NCBI RefSeq assembly: GCF_021155765.1
Contig: NC_060106.1
Location: forward strand, 10,113,501-10,177,500
Length of the DNA: 64,000 bases
Origin: Diprion similis
Lineage: Eukaryota > Arthropoda > Insecta > Hymenoptera > Diprionidae
Direction of reading: 5' to 3'
Shown: positions 38,401 through 51,317 of the stretch, one piece after another
How the letters are laid out: each line of letters begins with the position of its first letter
Numbering within the stretch: position 1 is the first letter of the stretch
Notes under the pieces: model-generated
Told to the model about the DNA's origin: nothing
The model's input: the letters and a program-made list of their open reading frames with translations, nothing else
Databases searched by the model: none
Position numbers and translations under genes: made by a program

Positions 38401-41400
38401 TATTATTATTGATATACGTATTTGATTCTAAGGAGGAATTCAATTTTCTGTCCACGGATTGGTACACAGTTCTTCTGAACTTACTGTTATTAAAATACCT
38501 CAACCTCTGAAAAATTTGATACATCTTAGAATATAGCAGAAGTTGAAATGCTAGATAATACTTTTTAAATTTCCACTAAAAGTAAGTACATGAATTTTGG
38601 TAATAGCTAACACAATCTACCAAATGAAATGTAAAATGTTATGTCGTTATTTTATATTTGAAATTTTTTTTGTGAAATTAGATCGCCTTTCAATGAATGC
38701 TGAAATTCTCCTGTACATTTGTATTAATATTTGGTAGATTAGTATCCGCTCAACCTCCGTTTAAAGAAGTATTCTACTGAATTAGAATGAATTTTACCTA
38801 AAATACCATAATTCGGGAAAACGCGCAATTAGAGTTCTAAATTACTTCCAATGACCTAAAATTATATTAGCTGTAAGGAAAATGCAACGGGCAGTGCAAG
38901 TGTATGCGAATAAAATCGTGCAAGTGTTATTGTTGTGTGTTCACCAATGATGTGCTACTCAGTTTAAAAACTCTAAGCACTTTCTTTTTTAAACGTGAAA
39001 ATGATAAATATCATGCAACTGGAGTTACATAAAATAAGAATGATGAAGTAAATAATGAAATAAAATGTAAATTTCAAACATAATTAAGAGAAATGTAGGA
39101 AAATAGAAAATAGTAGACCAAAATTTCCGTTTTAGCATCAATTACAAACAAAGAGTATATGACATGCAATGTGGAATGAAAAATACTTGAATGAATATTT
39201 TGCAATAACAGTTGTCTGCAGATTGCAAAAAAATTTGTTTACATTCGCTACACAGAGGCCTTCTCACGCACTAAGTCACTTGATAGATGTTTGATCAAGT
39301 AGATTTCAACGGGACTATTTTCATACTATAAATCAATTAAGGATTGAGTAGAAGTTTACTTTTGAACAGTGATCAGAGAGGTCAGACCAGCCTAGGTATA
39401 TAATAAACTATCAGAATTATCTAACAAATTGCGAAAATTTGATATGATGAGTTGTTATGGAACCAACCGGGTTCTGCAATTCATGCAGTTCATTGGAATC
39501 TCCAGCTTCGTTGGGTGTGATGTCCTGTACTATCTCTGCATGCAAGCTTGCCTCCTGAAGGGCCTCAAACTAAAAACCCATTCGATTTATCCTCCATCCA
39601 AGTTCTATCTATTTTTAAAAAATCCCATAACCTCACAAAAAAAGCAACATTGACACGCCTTCCCTTGGCACTAAATGCTAAAATACTGCGCGTGTCTATT
39701 GAAACTGTAATAATTAATTTCAAAAATTCTATTACATTTTTATGATAATCGATGTGAAAATGAATATTGCAATAATGAAATACAAGGTGTAAATTTGACA
39801 TCTGATTCGCATCAGGTTACATGAACCTACTAAAGATATCATTACTTTTTGTATCCTGAGCTATGGTGATACTAAACTTATAACCCATAAATTGAAAGAG
39901 AATTTGAAAATAATAAAACGAAATAGTATATTGAAAACAATTATATGGTCTTGAATAACTCTCCAAGTACCTCCAACAATTACTTTATGCGTCATAAAGG
40001 TAATTTTATTATTCCTAAATGTTTCTGGCACAAGCTAGTGTATGTTAATTGTGCGAGCTGAAGCCAAGCAAGGAAGCATGCATTTAAGCAAGTAATGGTC
40101 GGACTAGACTATATCTAATTCTACCACAATTAAATGCATATAAGTAGTATTTTAGACAACTAAAAATTCTGAAACAAACAATACATTAGTGATGGATATT
40201 TACGTGTAATTTACATATAATTTTAGTTGGAATTGAGAAACGCAACTCCTGTTCACAGTAAAACTCGCAAATTGTGACAATACAAGATTTTTCAATGGCA
40301 TGTTTAACTGACGTCATAAAAATTGTTGTCATCAAACATTGGTATTTCAATTTATATTAGGTCAAAGTTTATATACCGCACCAAAACTCACGTTAAGTTT
40401 AAGCTGATCCTTTAGCCAAGTGAGGTAAAAGTGGAGATCGGTTTTCTCCATAATTTCATGGCTCCAGCAAGCTATCTTAGCAATGATACGGGACGTCATA
40501 TTCATGATGAATCCATCTGGTCTATTCAGTAGATTCAAAAATGGTCCCCAAACAGATTCTCGCTTGCGAGACGAGTGCTCACGGAATATTTCAACACGAT
40601 TACGATCCTCCTACATTATAAGATTTTTAATCACAGTATCTTATATATATATTAAATAATAAATCAAGCTGTAATGGTTTTGGAACTGGTTACCTGATTA
40701 TCAAAGTAGATAATTATAGCCCTACCTGTAACATATCATCAATCATAATGAGAATATACTGGATAGTTTGATCCTTCGAAACGTGGCCCAATAGATTTAG
40801 GAAGGTTTTAGCTGCTTGGCTTGGATTTTCTTTTAATTTTGCTTCACGTGCTGCCGCATCGCTGGTATCAAAGGCAACCACAAAGTCATAGTCCTCCTTT
40901 GAGATCATCTGAGATCTATATTTAACAGTGATATAAAAACTTATTCATCGAATTAAACGAGTGAAGAACATAGATAAAGTTCTTATTTTGTTACACTGGA
41001 CCTTTTGTTCATCAGACAGTTTCCAACACTGTGACTTAATAAAATTCAACAGATAGCTATTGGAAACGTAAAAAGAAGTAATCCCAAAAGCAATAGATAT
41101 ATGGGCTTAAATCTGTTTAATTCAATTGGTCTTTACAGTACTTTTAAAAAAATCAGAGGTAATTATGAATTCGAGGTTTATATAGAGTCACACTTAAAAA
41201 AGCAAGATGAGCTATATGTCCGACAATCACATTTCTTGGGTTATACATTGATTATTATTTGAAACAGATACGTAGAAAATAGTTTGAACTTACTGGAGAT
41301 ACGATTGCCAGTTGATGCGTTGGTTCCTTATGTCCGTAGCCTGCTGCTGCAGGACACTCGTCGCGGCGAGCATGTCTGTAAATGAACGCAATAGAAACTA

Positions 41401-41635
41401 ATTGACCGGTTTATAACAAGGCATTGAAATTTTACACAATATCGCATTAGTCACCATTCTAAAAATAATGACTATATACAGCAAAATACAATTGTATATC
41501 ATTGCCTTAAGTGCAAGATAGATTTGTTAAAGTGGGAGGGGCACTGTTGGGTTGGAACGGGTCAGCGTTATACGCACCTATTTTCTCGTCGGGAAGAGCG
41601 GGAATGATGTCCCTGATGGCTGATCTGTCTGCCAT
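35416..41635 (-). CDS. VhaSFD: V-type proton ATPase subunit H (SFD subunit)
   Basis: Subunit H is the regulatory subunit of the cytosolic V1 sector. It is needed for ATP-driven proton pumping and for silencing free V1. Nine exons join in phase: 41578-41635, 41294-41375, 40726-40915, 40392-40610, 38005-38210, 37240-37324, 36416-36822, 35640-35753 and 35416-35497. They give 480 aa against about 480 in other animals. Recognisable blocks are [56 protein letters not shown]-type [33 protein letters not shown] and [15 protein letters not shown], which form the HEAT/armadillo-like fold. The start ATG at 41635 gives [19 protein letters not shown], spliced after 58 bp. The 2.2-kb intron between DQLKLN and NNEYIQ contains a candidate cassette exon, and the intron after VIEQL contains a strong hairpin. 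Confidence 0.95.
35960..36081. repeat. Intronic inverted repeat forming a 53-bp-arm hairpin
   Basis: Two arms of 53 bases (35960-36012 and 36029-36081) are reverse complements with about eight mismatches, separated by a 16-base loop. The inner 29 bases, ending in GTCGTCTGCTAC, are nearly perfect. It lies in the V-ATPase H intron 35754-36415. A precursor-microRNA-like hairpin or a small foldback/MITE-type element are both possible. I see no obvious target-site duplication. Confidence 0.8.
37396..37710. repeat. Purine-rich (GA) low-complexity stretch in a V-ATPase H intron
   Basis: About 300 bases are dominated by A and G on the plus strand, so the transcript of the minus-strand gene is C/U-rich. 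It begins about 70 bases upstream, in transcript sense, of the acceptor for exon 37240-37324. A long open frame here (37494-37958, minus) is a by-product of low complexity. Confidence 0.6.
39468..39569 (-). CDS. VhaSFD: Candidate cassette exon of V-ATPase subunit H (34 codons)
   Basis: Inside the 2.2-kb intron (38211-40391) there is a 102-bp open segment flanked by TTTTTAG on its acceptor side and by a CCG/GTTGGT donor. It begins in phase 0 and is a multiple of 3, exactly what is needed for optional inclusion between DQLKLN and NNEYIQ. It would encode [18 protein letters not shown] and then [16 protein letters not shown]. Mammalian subunit H has an alternatively spliced insert of about 18 residues (SFD-alpha versus SFD-beta) at this same place in the protein. 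The composition is codon-like and unlike the surrounding AT-rich intron. Usage is inferred, not observed. Confidence 0.7.
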
Positions 41636-42375
41636 AACTCTTAATTTTCACTGACTACTCGGTTTTTGTCAAAAATCCGCCTTGAACAGGCGTTTTCCGC
41701 TTATTACAGAAAATATTCAGCCAAGCTCGAGCTTGTACTGATCGCTCTTTTATCGGCACTCAGCTGCTCGATCACAAGACTACGATAACCAGGCGAACCA
41801 ACCAGATAGAAAGTCCTACGTATCAATGAGCGATCGCGAAAGCCCGTTGGAAAAATAAGTAGATATAATCAATCGGTTACAATTGAATTCTTGTCTGATG
41901 GTCTACGTTCACCGAAGTTGCAGACTCTTTTTATTAAGACTATTGCCAATGTTCTTGTGATGTGCTGTCGCGATATAGATATTTCATTTCTGCATGTTTG
42001 ACGCACGTTTAAAACACGGATCTCATATCATGCGCAAGCGCGTGGGGAGAACATATCTTCATATGGTGGTGTCGGTGGTGTCGGCGTTAGAAAGATATTT
42101 CAAACATTTTTACCCGTAGATTTTTATATGAATTATAGTTATTTTTACCCCTCATCTGTTTTCACATATTTCAAGATCACTAACTTACCCAGACCTGTCG
42201 TACTTTCTCAACCGCAACCGACCGTATATTCCAATCGTTCCACGAAATTGTCGATTTTGAAATGTTGAGTGCTACGGTTATTGAATTCAATTATTTTTGG
42301 ATTATAGTCTGCAATTATATCACCGCAAGTCATACGCTATGAGACCAGCACACGTACAGTTTTAACACGGTAAAA
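41636..42375. promoter_or_regulatory. Shared divergent promoter region of V-ATPase H and virilizer
   Basis: 740 bp separate the two start codons, which point away from each other. It is more GC-balanced than neighbouring introns (for example GTGTCGGTGGTGTCGGCG at about 42070). No clear TATA box is seen, as is common for broadly expressed genes. Specific transcription-factor sites were not assigned. Confidence 0.5.
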
Positions 42376-45300
42376 ATGGAAAACGTGGAGTTATTATTTT
42401 TCGACACATTTTCGCACGATATCTCCGAGGTACGTTGTTAGAGGTTATGTGTACGCTTCATAAATAATACGTATATTTCGCCGACTAGCTATTCAGAATT
42501 TTTTTCCTTTCGTCTCAGGAACTTAATTTGGACCTTGTGCAATTTCCTAAGCCCGTGTTCATTAGTGAGGTTCGGATAATACCTCTAGGAGCTCGTGTTC
42601 AGGCAGACTTTCCAGGAGGCGTCCGGCTAGGGTGAGGAGATGTTACTCTTAATCATTGTTTCTGTCAAATTGCTGCAAAATGACGAAAAATTTAACTATT
42701 TTTATTTATTTTCCAGAGCAACTAATCCCTCACAGTTTGAAATAGAATTTTTTGTAAATGATTTGAGTAAACCTGGAGCTTCTACCTTCGAGTCACTGGG
42801 AGGTTTAGAATACAAACAAAACGTTCACATTCAGCTGGAATGTGAACGCAAACAAATACCCACTGATGGACTTGTCTTACGCGGGTGGTATACAACCATT
42901 ACTTTGGCTGTCTACGGTACTCTCACAAAAAGCCTGAGTAATCCCCCGGAAATACCTACTCCAGCTGCCAACTCAACAGTATGCGTTAGCGGATCGGAAG
43001 AAACCCCAGAATGCGCAGCTCAGATACCTGAACAGTCAGCTGAATGGTATTATGAAAATCCACAGCCTGCAAATTCCACGGTTTGTAGTTTACTCATATT
43101 ATTGTCTGTTAGGAGTAAATTCCTACGATCGCTTGTCAACTTGAAGAGACCCCAACTAGCCCAAAGTAATGACTTTCAATTAATAGTTTTCAGCCACCAC
43201 AGGGTTTGTTTTCCATAGCAATATCTTTCCTTTGATTTCACTGGACACCACCTAGTCACTTCAAATTCATAAATAAAATGAAATTGGCTTGAAAAATTTT
43301 TCACATACTTGGAAAGAAAACCTTCGAGTTAGAAGTCCCTACTGCTCCGAAATTACACGGAAAATAATTTGGAGTTAACTGTGTATCCTAATAATACATT
43401 TTCAATTCTGTAATAACACATAAAGCTAAATGATCAAAATTTTTGCTGTCAGGAAACCTGTGTCGCAGCCACGCCATCCCCACCTGTACAGCCAATACAA
43501 ACAGTTGATCCGTCAAGGAATGTAGTTCCAGAACCTGTGGCAACTGTTGCAGCAGAACAGTGGGAAGAACATCCTGGAAATGCCTTGATAAAAATGGGCA
43601 AACGGCCTTCTTCTCCCCCTTCAGAATCTTTAGTTTCACTAAGTCCAGAATCAATTTCTGCAGAAGAAGAAGATGGAGATAGAGATGGAATCGAAATAGG
43701 AACTGTAGAGCCCTTTGAACCAATCCTCAGTGATGAAGATATAATGGCTGATGATGCCCCACCAAGTGTAGATTATGAATGTGACATTACACAAGTACTT
43801 AATCAGTATTCTCTAACACCGCCGGATCTACTGGAACTAAACAAGCCTGTGCTACCTACAGGCAAAAAAAATTCTGATGACGGTGCTACCCTTGATCGGC
43901 ATCAGAAAATGTTGTGTGCCATCACAAAATCTGTGTCCAATTTCGCCAATGCTTCTGGGCAAGAGAAAGAGACATTTGTACACAATTGTGAAACAATGTG
44001 TTCAATGTTAAACAATATGGATCTGGGCAAGGATGATTTAAAGGATTTTACAAAAGTTGTTGATGCAGGACTTGATATGGATTTAGCTCGCAGCCATCCT
44101 CAACCTGCGTATAAGGTTCGCCATATAAAAGTTGGCGTTCGATTAGCTGAAGCATTATGCAAAATTCCTCATGGGCCAGCAGTATTATTGGATGTGAAAG
44201 CTCCGTCTCGATTACTACATCTTTGTATGCAAGAGAATGTTGCACTTCCTGTGAAATTGTCAGCACTAAGAGCGCTGGATGCAGCTTTAATAAGCCCCGA
44301 AATTGTTGCGGAATTTTCAACTCCAAACAGTAACTTGTACAAGCTCGCATTGGAAATGCTAGACACAGCAAAGCTAGCTCGACTGAAGTATGCTCTGAGC
44401 TCATTATTGAGGAAAGTACATGTATATGAGTTACTTGCTGAAACGACTGAACTCACAGAACCCGCTGTGTCCGAATTAACAAATGCATACATGTTTGCTC
44501 CAACACTTATGTCCCAACCAAAACGACAATTGCCAGCAAGCGCACGAATAGAATTTGAACGCGAGCCGGGTGCACATAGCCATTTGATAGCGTATTTCTC
44601 ACACCACAAACTTATGCATCGAGTTCTTTTGGCTCTTATTTCTTCTAAATCTAATGTCTGTCTGATAAAAGCTGTTCGCCACTTTCTCTTATGTCTCGCC
44701 GAAACCACTGAAGGTCTATTATATCTTTTAGATGTCCCCGAAATTACAAAGATGATTTTGAGAGCTTTACACTACGATCGTCCTGGGCTTGGTTGTCTCC
44801 TTGCTTGGCGACTTCAGGTTGTTCAGTGCTTGATTTCTCTGCAGAGTAATGACTGGACATATTTAAAAAAATTACATTCATTCTTGGCTTATCCTGAAGG
44901 TCTACGTGCAATCATTACAGTTGTACCTATGGACAAATTCATAGAAATTCTGTTGCCTCATTTGTCAGATGTTGCTCTAGGAGAATTTGCGGCAGAAATA
45001 ATCTCAATGATCGTACGCTACTCGGATCACGTCGAGATCTTTCGAAATCGTGCTACTGATATCCTGGAAAAATCAAGGAATCACTCAGTCTTAAGAGAAG
45101 TTACATCCTATTTAACAATAGCAATGCAGCGTACTAGTTGGGATTACAGTGATGTGTCGTCCTTAGTAACTGTTATCCGTAAGCATTCGAATAGAGCCCC
45201 TTCATTGCCTGGGGAACTGGTCACTGCTTGTAGAATACTCGTCTATTTGATCTTCCCATCAAAAAACGACTCTGACCCAATGGAACCTTATATCGAGCTG

Positions 45301-47489
45301 AAGCACTGTAATGCTTTGACACAATTATTTGCTGCTGGAGGCCTTCCTGCTCTCCTTACAGTTATGACAAATGTTGCTGAATTTTACGAACAACCTTACT
45401 TACATCGAGCTGCTTTGACTGGTAGAAGAGGTTTGGCTTTGGTGGCTCTGCTCCTACCCTGTGTTAAACTAATAGGTGCTATGTTGGATCGGCTAGTTAA
45501 ATGTATGGCTACAGATTTCAAAGATTTGACAGCAGTAGTCCCTCTGCTTGGTGTCTATTCTTTAGTTGAAGCCATGCCAAACACACGATTCGTTCGTAAT
45601 CTTTCGAATGAAATTGTTGAAACACTATTAGTGTTTACAAGAGCGGTTGACGCAGATGGCTCAGGAAATGTTGCTAAATCTTTATGGACACAAATGTTGG
45701 GGGAAGTATTGAAAATGGTTGCCTTGAGTCCATGCAATTTCGTGCCTGGTCTAAAACTTTTGGAACGATTGCTTCCTCCAATTTTGAGTTTTAAAGAAAT
45801 TCCTCCTGAAGATATTCCACGTATGTTGGGACAAAGAAAACTTTGGTCTGCACATTTACAAGCCCAAGCCGCTAACTTGACCGAAACGTTACGTTTGCTT
45901 TGCAACAGCTGGAATATTGATTTGTTGACATTATTGTCTAGCGTTTGTAAGCAGCTGAGCGACCTCGCTGCACCAACTGCTCTATTGGTTGGAAGGTGCT
46001 TGCTAGATAGCGTACTAGCTGCAACACCGTTAGAAAAAAATATACCAGTATTAGTGTTGCTGGGAGATCTCCTAAGACATGCTCCATTAAAAGCAACGTT
46101 GCTGACTTTGACTAGCCCTGCGGCAAGAGCACAAGTTAAATCTGATCAACGTTACCCACCTGTAATTGAACTATTATGCTCCACTCTCAAAACTACTTCA
46201 GACAATTTCTTGCAACGCGAAATCTTGGATATTCTTGTAACTCTGTGTGATTCAACTTTGAGCCTGATAGACTTGGATGCAAGTGAAACGTTTGAAAAGC
46301 GATTGACCCATTCGGTGCCTAGCAAAGAACCACTACTTGCCATTATTACAACACTTATTGAAATTTTAGCAAATGCACCTAAATATCAACTCGATATCTT
46401 GAAGCATACTTTGAATGTGCTAATATCTTTAACAGCACACAATTATGGACTATATCATGTCAAAAGCTGTCTAGAAAGTCATCCTGCAGCATTATTTGAG
46501 TTGTTGGAACATGTGTCAAATTTGGATGATGGCGACGAGAATAAAAAATGTGTCTCAGGAGTAACCGTCACATTTTTGGAGTCACTAATTTCCTGCAAAT
46601 CGCCAACTAGAACTTTATTTTTGCATATACAACAGCTAGCATCTCTAATTTCGTGGAGTAAAATTAATCATCCGTTAGAAAAATATGAAGACACAAAAGA
46701 CTTAGTGGAGGCTCTGAAGAACGTTGAGCAAAAAGAAGAGAAGGAATCAATACCTGAAATGTTGGAACCTCTACTTCCAACTCCCGAAGCATTGCTAAAT
46801 CAATTTTCACAGAGATCTTTTGGCCTCATCACCCGCCCAATAAAACGATCAGAAAAGTTAATGTTTGGGCCAAATCACCAGCCGTTGCATGAAATTGCAG
46901 TTGACCTTTTAACTTTGGCCACTGAGCTGTTACCAGCTGATTTTAACTTACTATCTGAAACACAACGCTTGTGTACCAAGGCACCACCTGATGATACGAA
47001 TCAATCTGTACAACCAAAAGCTCAAATAGACAGTCAAGATAATCGAGATCCGCAAAAATCCAGTACTTCCACTGCTAAAACAAAGCAGCCATTTGGTAAG
47101 ACAATTTTCGTTATACCATATGAATCGAAAAAAAGTTATTGATTAATAATGATTAATAATAAATGCATGAAATTTTTTTACTTTGTTTAGTAACACCAAT
47201 GCGAGGAAGAGCTCAATTTGCGAATTCTATGAGGGGAGGGCCTGCAGCTGGTGGGGTTGGACGTGGTGCAGATCCGTTCCGGTCAAGACCACCTAATACT
47301 TCAAGACCACCTTCTCTTCACGTAGATGATTTTGTTGCCTTAGAGACTTGTGGAGCGCAGCCCACAGGACCTACAGGCTACAACAAAATTAGCATTCGTG
47401 GTCCATGTCCTTCTAGAGGTGTTATGGTTGGGTCGGGAGGCAGAGGAAGATCTTGGTTACCTGAAACTCGGCCACCATACCTTCGCTAA
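42376..47489 (+). CDS. vir: Protein virilizer (VIRMA), m6A writer complex scaffold
   Basis: Virilizer is the large scaffold of the nuclear m6A methyltransferase complex. In flies it works with Fl(2)d/WTAP in Sxl splicing. Five exons join in phase: 42376-42429, 42519-42631, 42717-43080, 43453-47095 and 47191-47489, giving 1490 aa. The N-terminus is the family hallmark: ELLFFDTFSHDISE, LNLDLVQFPKPVFISEVR, then GLVLRGWYTTITLAVYG. The very large exon 4 encodes an acidic linker (EEEDGDRDGIE) followed by helical HEAT/armadillo-like repeats. The last exon ends in an Arg/Gly-rich tail with PSLHVDDFVALE and GGRGRSWLPETRPPYLR, also typical. The length is below the roughly 1800 aa of fly and human proteins; I see no frameshift, so the linker regions are simply shorter. 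Exon 3 ends at a GTTTGT donor. Confidence 0.95.
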
Positions 47490-47813
47490 TCATTTTTAGA
47501 CTTGCTATAGCTATGGTTGTACTAAAGATATCGCAGAAATACGGCAATCTATTTTTCTATGGCATAATGAATGCTTTGACCGTCATATCGCCGAAAGAAT
47601 TATGTAGTCTTGTGGGTCGCCGACTTCAAATATTTCGCTCATATAATCTAAATACAGTTTTTAGGTAATTGTCACTTCTCATCCAAGTGCTCTATCCGAC
47701 CAATTTATTTCTAACTATTGTAAAAACTAATATGCAGTATGTTCCACTTATCTTATTCATTAGATGTGTAAGTAAATATGTACATATTATTTCCAGCACA
47801 TTTGTTTTACTGT
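47490..47813. other. Convergent 3' UTR region of virilizer and PTCD1
   Basis: 324 bp lie between two stop codons on opposite strands. A minus-strand AATAAA at 47704-47709 could serve the PTCD1 gene. I find no canonical AATAAA for virilizer here. Overlapping antisense 3' UTRs are therefore likely. Confidence 0.45.
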
Positions 47814-50676
47814 TTAATGAGAAGTAAAATCAAAAACTTTCTTTTTCTTATCTGGTGAAGATTCCTTCATTTCCTTTAGCCATTGAGAATACACACGTTT
47901 AAAGTTTTCGTATTCCCTCTTTAATGATTTCTTTACATTATTGTCATCCTCCTGCAACATGAGATTCAAAATTGAAAAAAATTCACTTTGGTAAAGAATA
48001 TTTTTTTATAAATTGTATAAGTGCATAAAAAGTATGAGCTATGACGACAAGAGGGATTGAACTTGGAAGTTGGGAAGACTTAACTGAAGTAAAAAGTAAC
48101 TTCTACTTATTTGTAGCATTTGAAAATTTTAAATGATGTAACAAAAGTTTTTCTATCGAAACTAATGAATTTTTTTTTTTTTTTCAAGTTTGAGCGCTGC
48201 GAAGAATACATAAATTTATGATTCTTAAGCTAGCCACCGATAGCGAGTCTCCAATTCACAAAAACCTCATATACGCAGTGATTTTCATGGAAAAACCGTC
48301 AAATCAATAGCGTTTTAACATCTCTAATACTTATCTACTGATTAAAAAGATCTGATCATGAAAAACAAATACAAACTTTCAGTGAATCGGCAGCTAACTT
48401 CAGTTTCGTCATGAATTTTCGAAATCCCAATAGCTCAAATTTTCATTAATGTCCATCAGTAATACATACCTTGGTTCTGATTATTTCAGCTGCTTTCTTG
48501 TTCAGTAAATCTAAGGTCTTATATATTTCGGGACTGGGGGTTATTTTCTCAGACTGCATTTTTTGCATTAGTTCTATGATCAGACTAAATTGTAGGCGCT
48601 GAGCTGCTTGCCTGAGAATAGCTCCCATAATTTGTACATTTAACCTGTGCCCGCTTAATTCCATACCCTCAAATAATTCTCTGACTTGTGCAGGCGTGGT
48701 GCAAGTTAAGGCCAGTACGCCCCACGTCATTATATTTGGTTGAAGATTGTCCTGCTCCATCATCGATAAGACTTTCTGTTGACACAAATTTGAGATTGAG
48801 TATTGGCTTTTTTTAATACTAAACGAAATCAAGTATTTTGGTGATAACCTGATTTTCATTTTGGGAAACTATATTTATTTGTGAACAAGAATCACATTAC
48901 TTCATCCATATAGATTGATCTACACTGCGAAGTTTGTTGCCAAATGATTGGGTTTGAAGTAAAGTACAATAAGGATTACAAAAAGCATTCTGTTCTACAC
49001 ACCAACAAAGATACTATTATTCAAACTACTTAAATACCTATACTTCATGCTAACTCGACATATATTTTAATTAATTTTGCTTTGTGTATTGAAAAAAAAG
49101 TGTAACAGGTGCTTGCAATCTCTGACCGTCTATTCAAAATCCATTAATATAGTGCATTACTTCATCATAAGGTTCTTACCAGGGCATTTTGATAGTCAAA
49201 TCGGAAGCTTTTTTTTTTAATCAGTAAATTGTAAAAGTCAACATCCAGTTCTACTCCAACAGACTTTGCATAATTGATGACACTCTTCTCGGCTAACTCG
49301 CTGCCAGGAACGAGCTCCATGAGATATGTTATAGTTTTTATGTCTGCCTTGACTTTATCATTTTCCATTTGACTAATAAAATTTCCAATACCACCCATTA
49401 GGAGTAAATTCATTTGTGAAGAAGAACTTTGTATATTAGTCAATGGTAGCGGATCATTTGTTTTTGCAATGGCTGATTCAGGAGTCAATTTAGTTTCAAT
49501 ATCGGCAAGTAACTCAGTATTGTTTGAGTCATCAATAAGTGGTATGAGCTGACCAACTTGGGGCGGATGAGCCAATAAATTTGTTCTATCCACATAGGCA
49601 ATCATTGCTGGCTCACTTTTCTTTGTCTCTGGAAATGCAACCAAATCTTCAACTTTTAAGTTTCCAAGTTTGCAGTCCCTAGCTGATCTGAGTAAAAGAT
49701 TGTAGGTATATATGTCTGGTTTTAATTTACGATGACGCACAAGATGCCAAACAATAAGAGCATGTCGAAAACCAGCTTCTTTGTCTGTAATTGAAGCTTG
49801 TAAAAGGAAATTACATGTGCTGATACCAATTGTAATTTTCTTATCATGCATTTCATCGACTAGTTGAAATGCTTCGAGAATCTTTCCATGACGACCATAG
49901 GCCTTTACCATGGCATTATAGTGCACTGGATTCATTTCGATTCCTTTTTCAATCAATATTTGCCTCAAATGAGTCAATTTCTCCAAGGCCAGTTCACTGT
50001 TTGTGCAATTGGCACATGAATTCAGCAAGCTGACATAGGTGGCTAGAGTCGGTTTCAACGTCTGTTTTTTCATATTATTATACAAGCTGAAACATTTTTT
50101 CACATTTCCTCGCATAGCAAATGCCCTTATTAATAAATTATACATGTAATTTGTTGGCTTGTTACGCTCATCCTTCACTCGGTCCAAGACTTTTACAGCA
50201 TTATCCAAATCCTCTGAACCGATATGCTTCTTTATCAAATCGGCGTAATTTCCAGGAGTTAGAACTGAACGACGTGGTGGTTTTGTTTCATTTCGTATGA
50301 ATTCTTCCTCCTTTTTATCACCCCAGTCCAACTCAACTTTTTCATACCTCCTATCGCCTAAGGTTCCAAACGTGTCAGCGTTTTCTTGCAAATTTTCCGA
50401 AGCGAATGCTCTTGATGATATCGGATGCATCAAAGCTTGCTTAGCTTTACGAATGGCAGATAAATTATTCGAAGTCGTAGTGGAGGTACACTTACTCCAA
50501 GATTCACCGAACCTCTCATTGAAAGTAAGATGTGAATTATGAATGAACGCTTGACTGACACAAAAATAAGATTTTCTTTCCAATAGGTTAAGATTCAATT
50601 TACCGGCAAGGATACTCAAATGTGCGTTATTGACTGTACCCTTCGAAAATGCTAAGTTCAATTTCGTGGTCAGCAT
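47814..50676 (-). CDS. PTCD1: Pentatricopeptide repeat protein, PTCD1-like, mitochondrial
   Basis: PTCD1 is a mitochondrial matrix RNA-binding protein acting in tRNA/rRNA processing and mitoribosome assembly in mammals. Three exons join in phase: 49180-50676, 48470-48775 and 47814-47951, giving 646 aa (human about 700). The N-terminus is basic and low in acidic residues over its first 30 or so positions, consistent with a mitochondrial targeting peptide. PPR repeats run from about residue 170 to 340, for example YMYNLLIRAFAMRGNVKKC, VHYNAMVKAYGRHGKILEA and KPDIYTYNLLLRSARDCKLG. Further repeats lie in exon 2 (NIMTWGVLALTC). The C-terminal exon is short and charged. The NLLLRSARDCKLG segment and overall layout point to PTCD1 rather than other animal PPR proteins, but this was judged from memory. 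Confidence 0.85.
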
Positions 50677-51317
50677 TTTGTTCGGTATTAAGTGTACATG
50701 TTCATTAGGCGAAATTTGCTATTTGCTATTACTTTACTTCAAGTAATTGCATGGCTGATATAAATTTCAATTATCCGGCTGCACTTGAGATATAACCTAA
50801 CAAAATCCTTACAAATCATGCAGTTTGAGTTTCATTGTAACTCGCAAGCGCCATCACCCTAGCCGCGAGTTTGTAAACTAATTTTAACATGGACTGATCG
50901 GCGGGAATTACAACCGATCATGAGTGCGTCGACTGAACATAAATGTATTTGTAGTCAACTATAAGTGCAATAGTTTTATCCATCTCCCTGAAACGCACAT
51001 CACTTTCGGTCACAAAAATTGATTTGGCCAAAATGAAGTATAAAAGTGAACTCTCAAAATGATTGTCAATCCAAGCATCATTAAATCTTTTACAAACATT
51101 TACCAGTATCCGGTATGCTGTATTGTGCATATTCCCAGTAAGATTTAAATTTTGTAATAGACATTGCAGCACACCTTAATCATCGTTAAATAATCTTTTA
51201 TTGCTGTGCTCTCAAAAATTAATTAGTCAATATAAGTATGTGATATACGAGCAGTCTTACGAATCTCTTACTCATTGCTATATAGTGGCAAATGCCTAAG
51301 ATATCCATATGATTGAA
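50677..51317. other. Intergenic region between PTCD1 start and dynein stop
   Basis: This stretch holds the PTCD1 promoter and the dynein 3' UTR. A minus-strand open frame at 50918-51172 (84 codons) has no recognised family and no clear splice context, so it is not called as a gene. A minus-strand AATAAA lies at 51197-51202. Confidence 0.45.
51197..51202 (-). terminator. Polyadenylation signal candidate for the dynein gene
   Basis: AATAAA on the minus strand, about 116 bases after the dynein stop codon at 51318-51320. Position and strand fit a short 3' UTR. Confidence 0.5.

Noticed and set aside
44048..44708. Minus-strand open frames opposite virilizer exon 4
   Set aside because: They are shadow frames of a strongly conserved plus-strand coding exon.
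50918..51172. 84-codon minus-strand open frame between PTCD1 and the dynein
   Set aside because: No recognised family, no convincing splice sites, and an AT-rich setting. It is kept only as an uncertain open frame.
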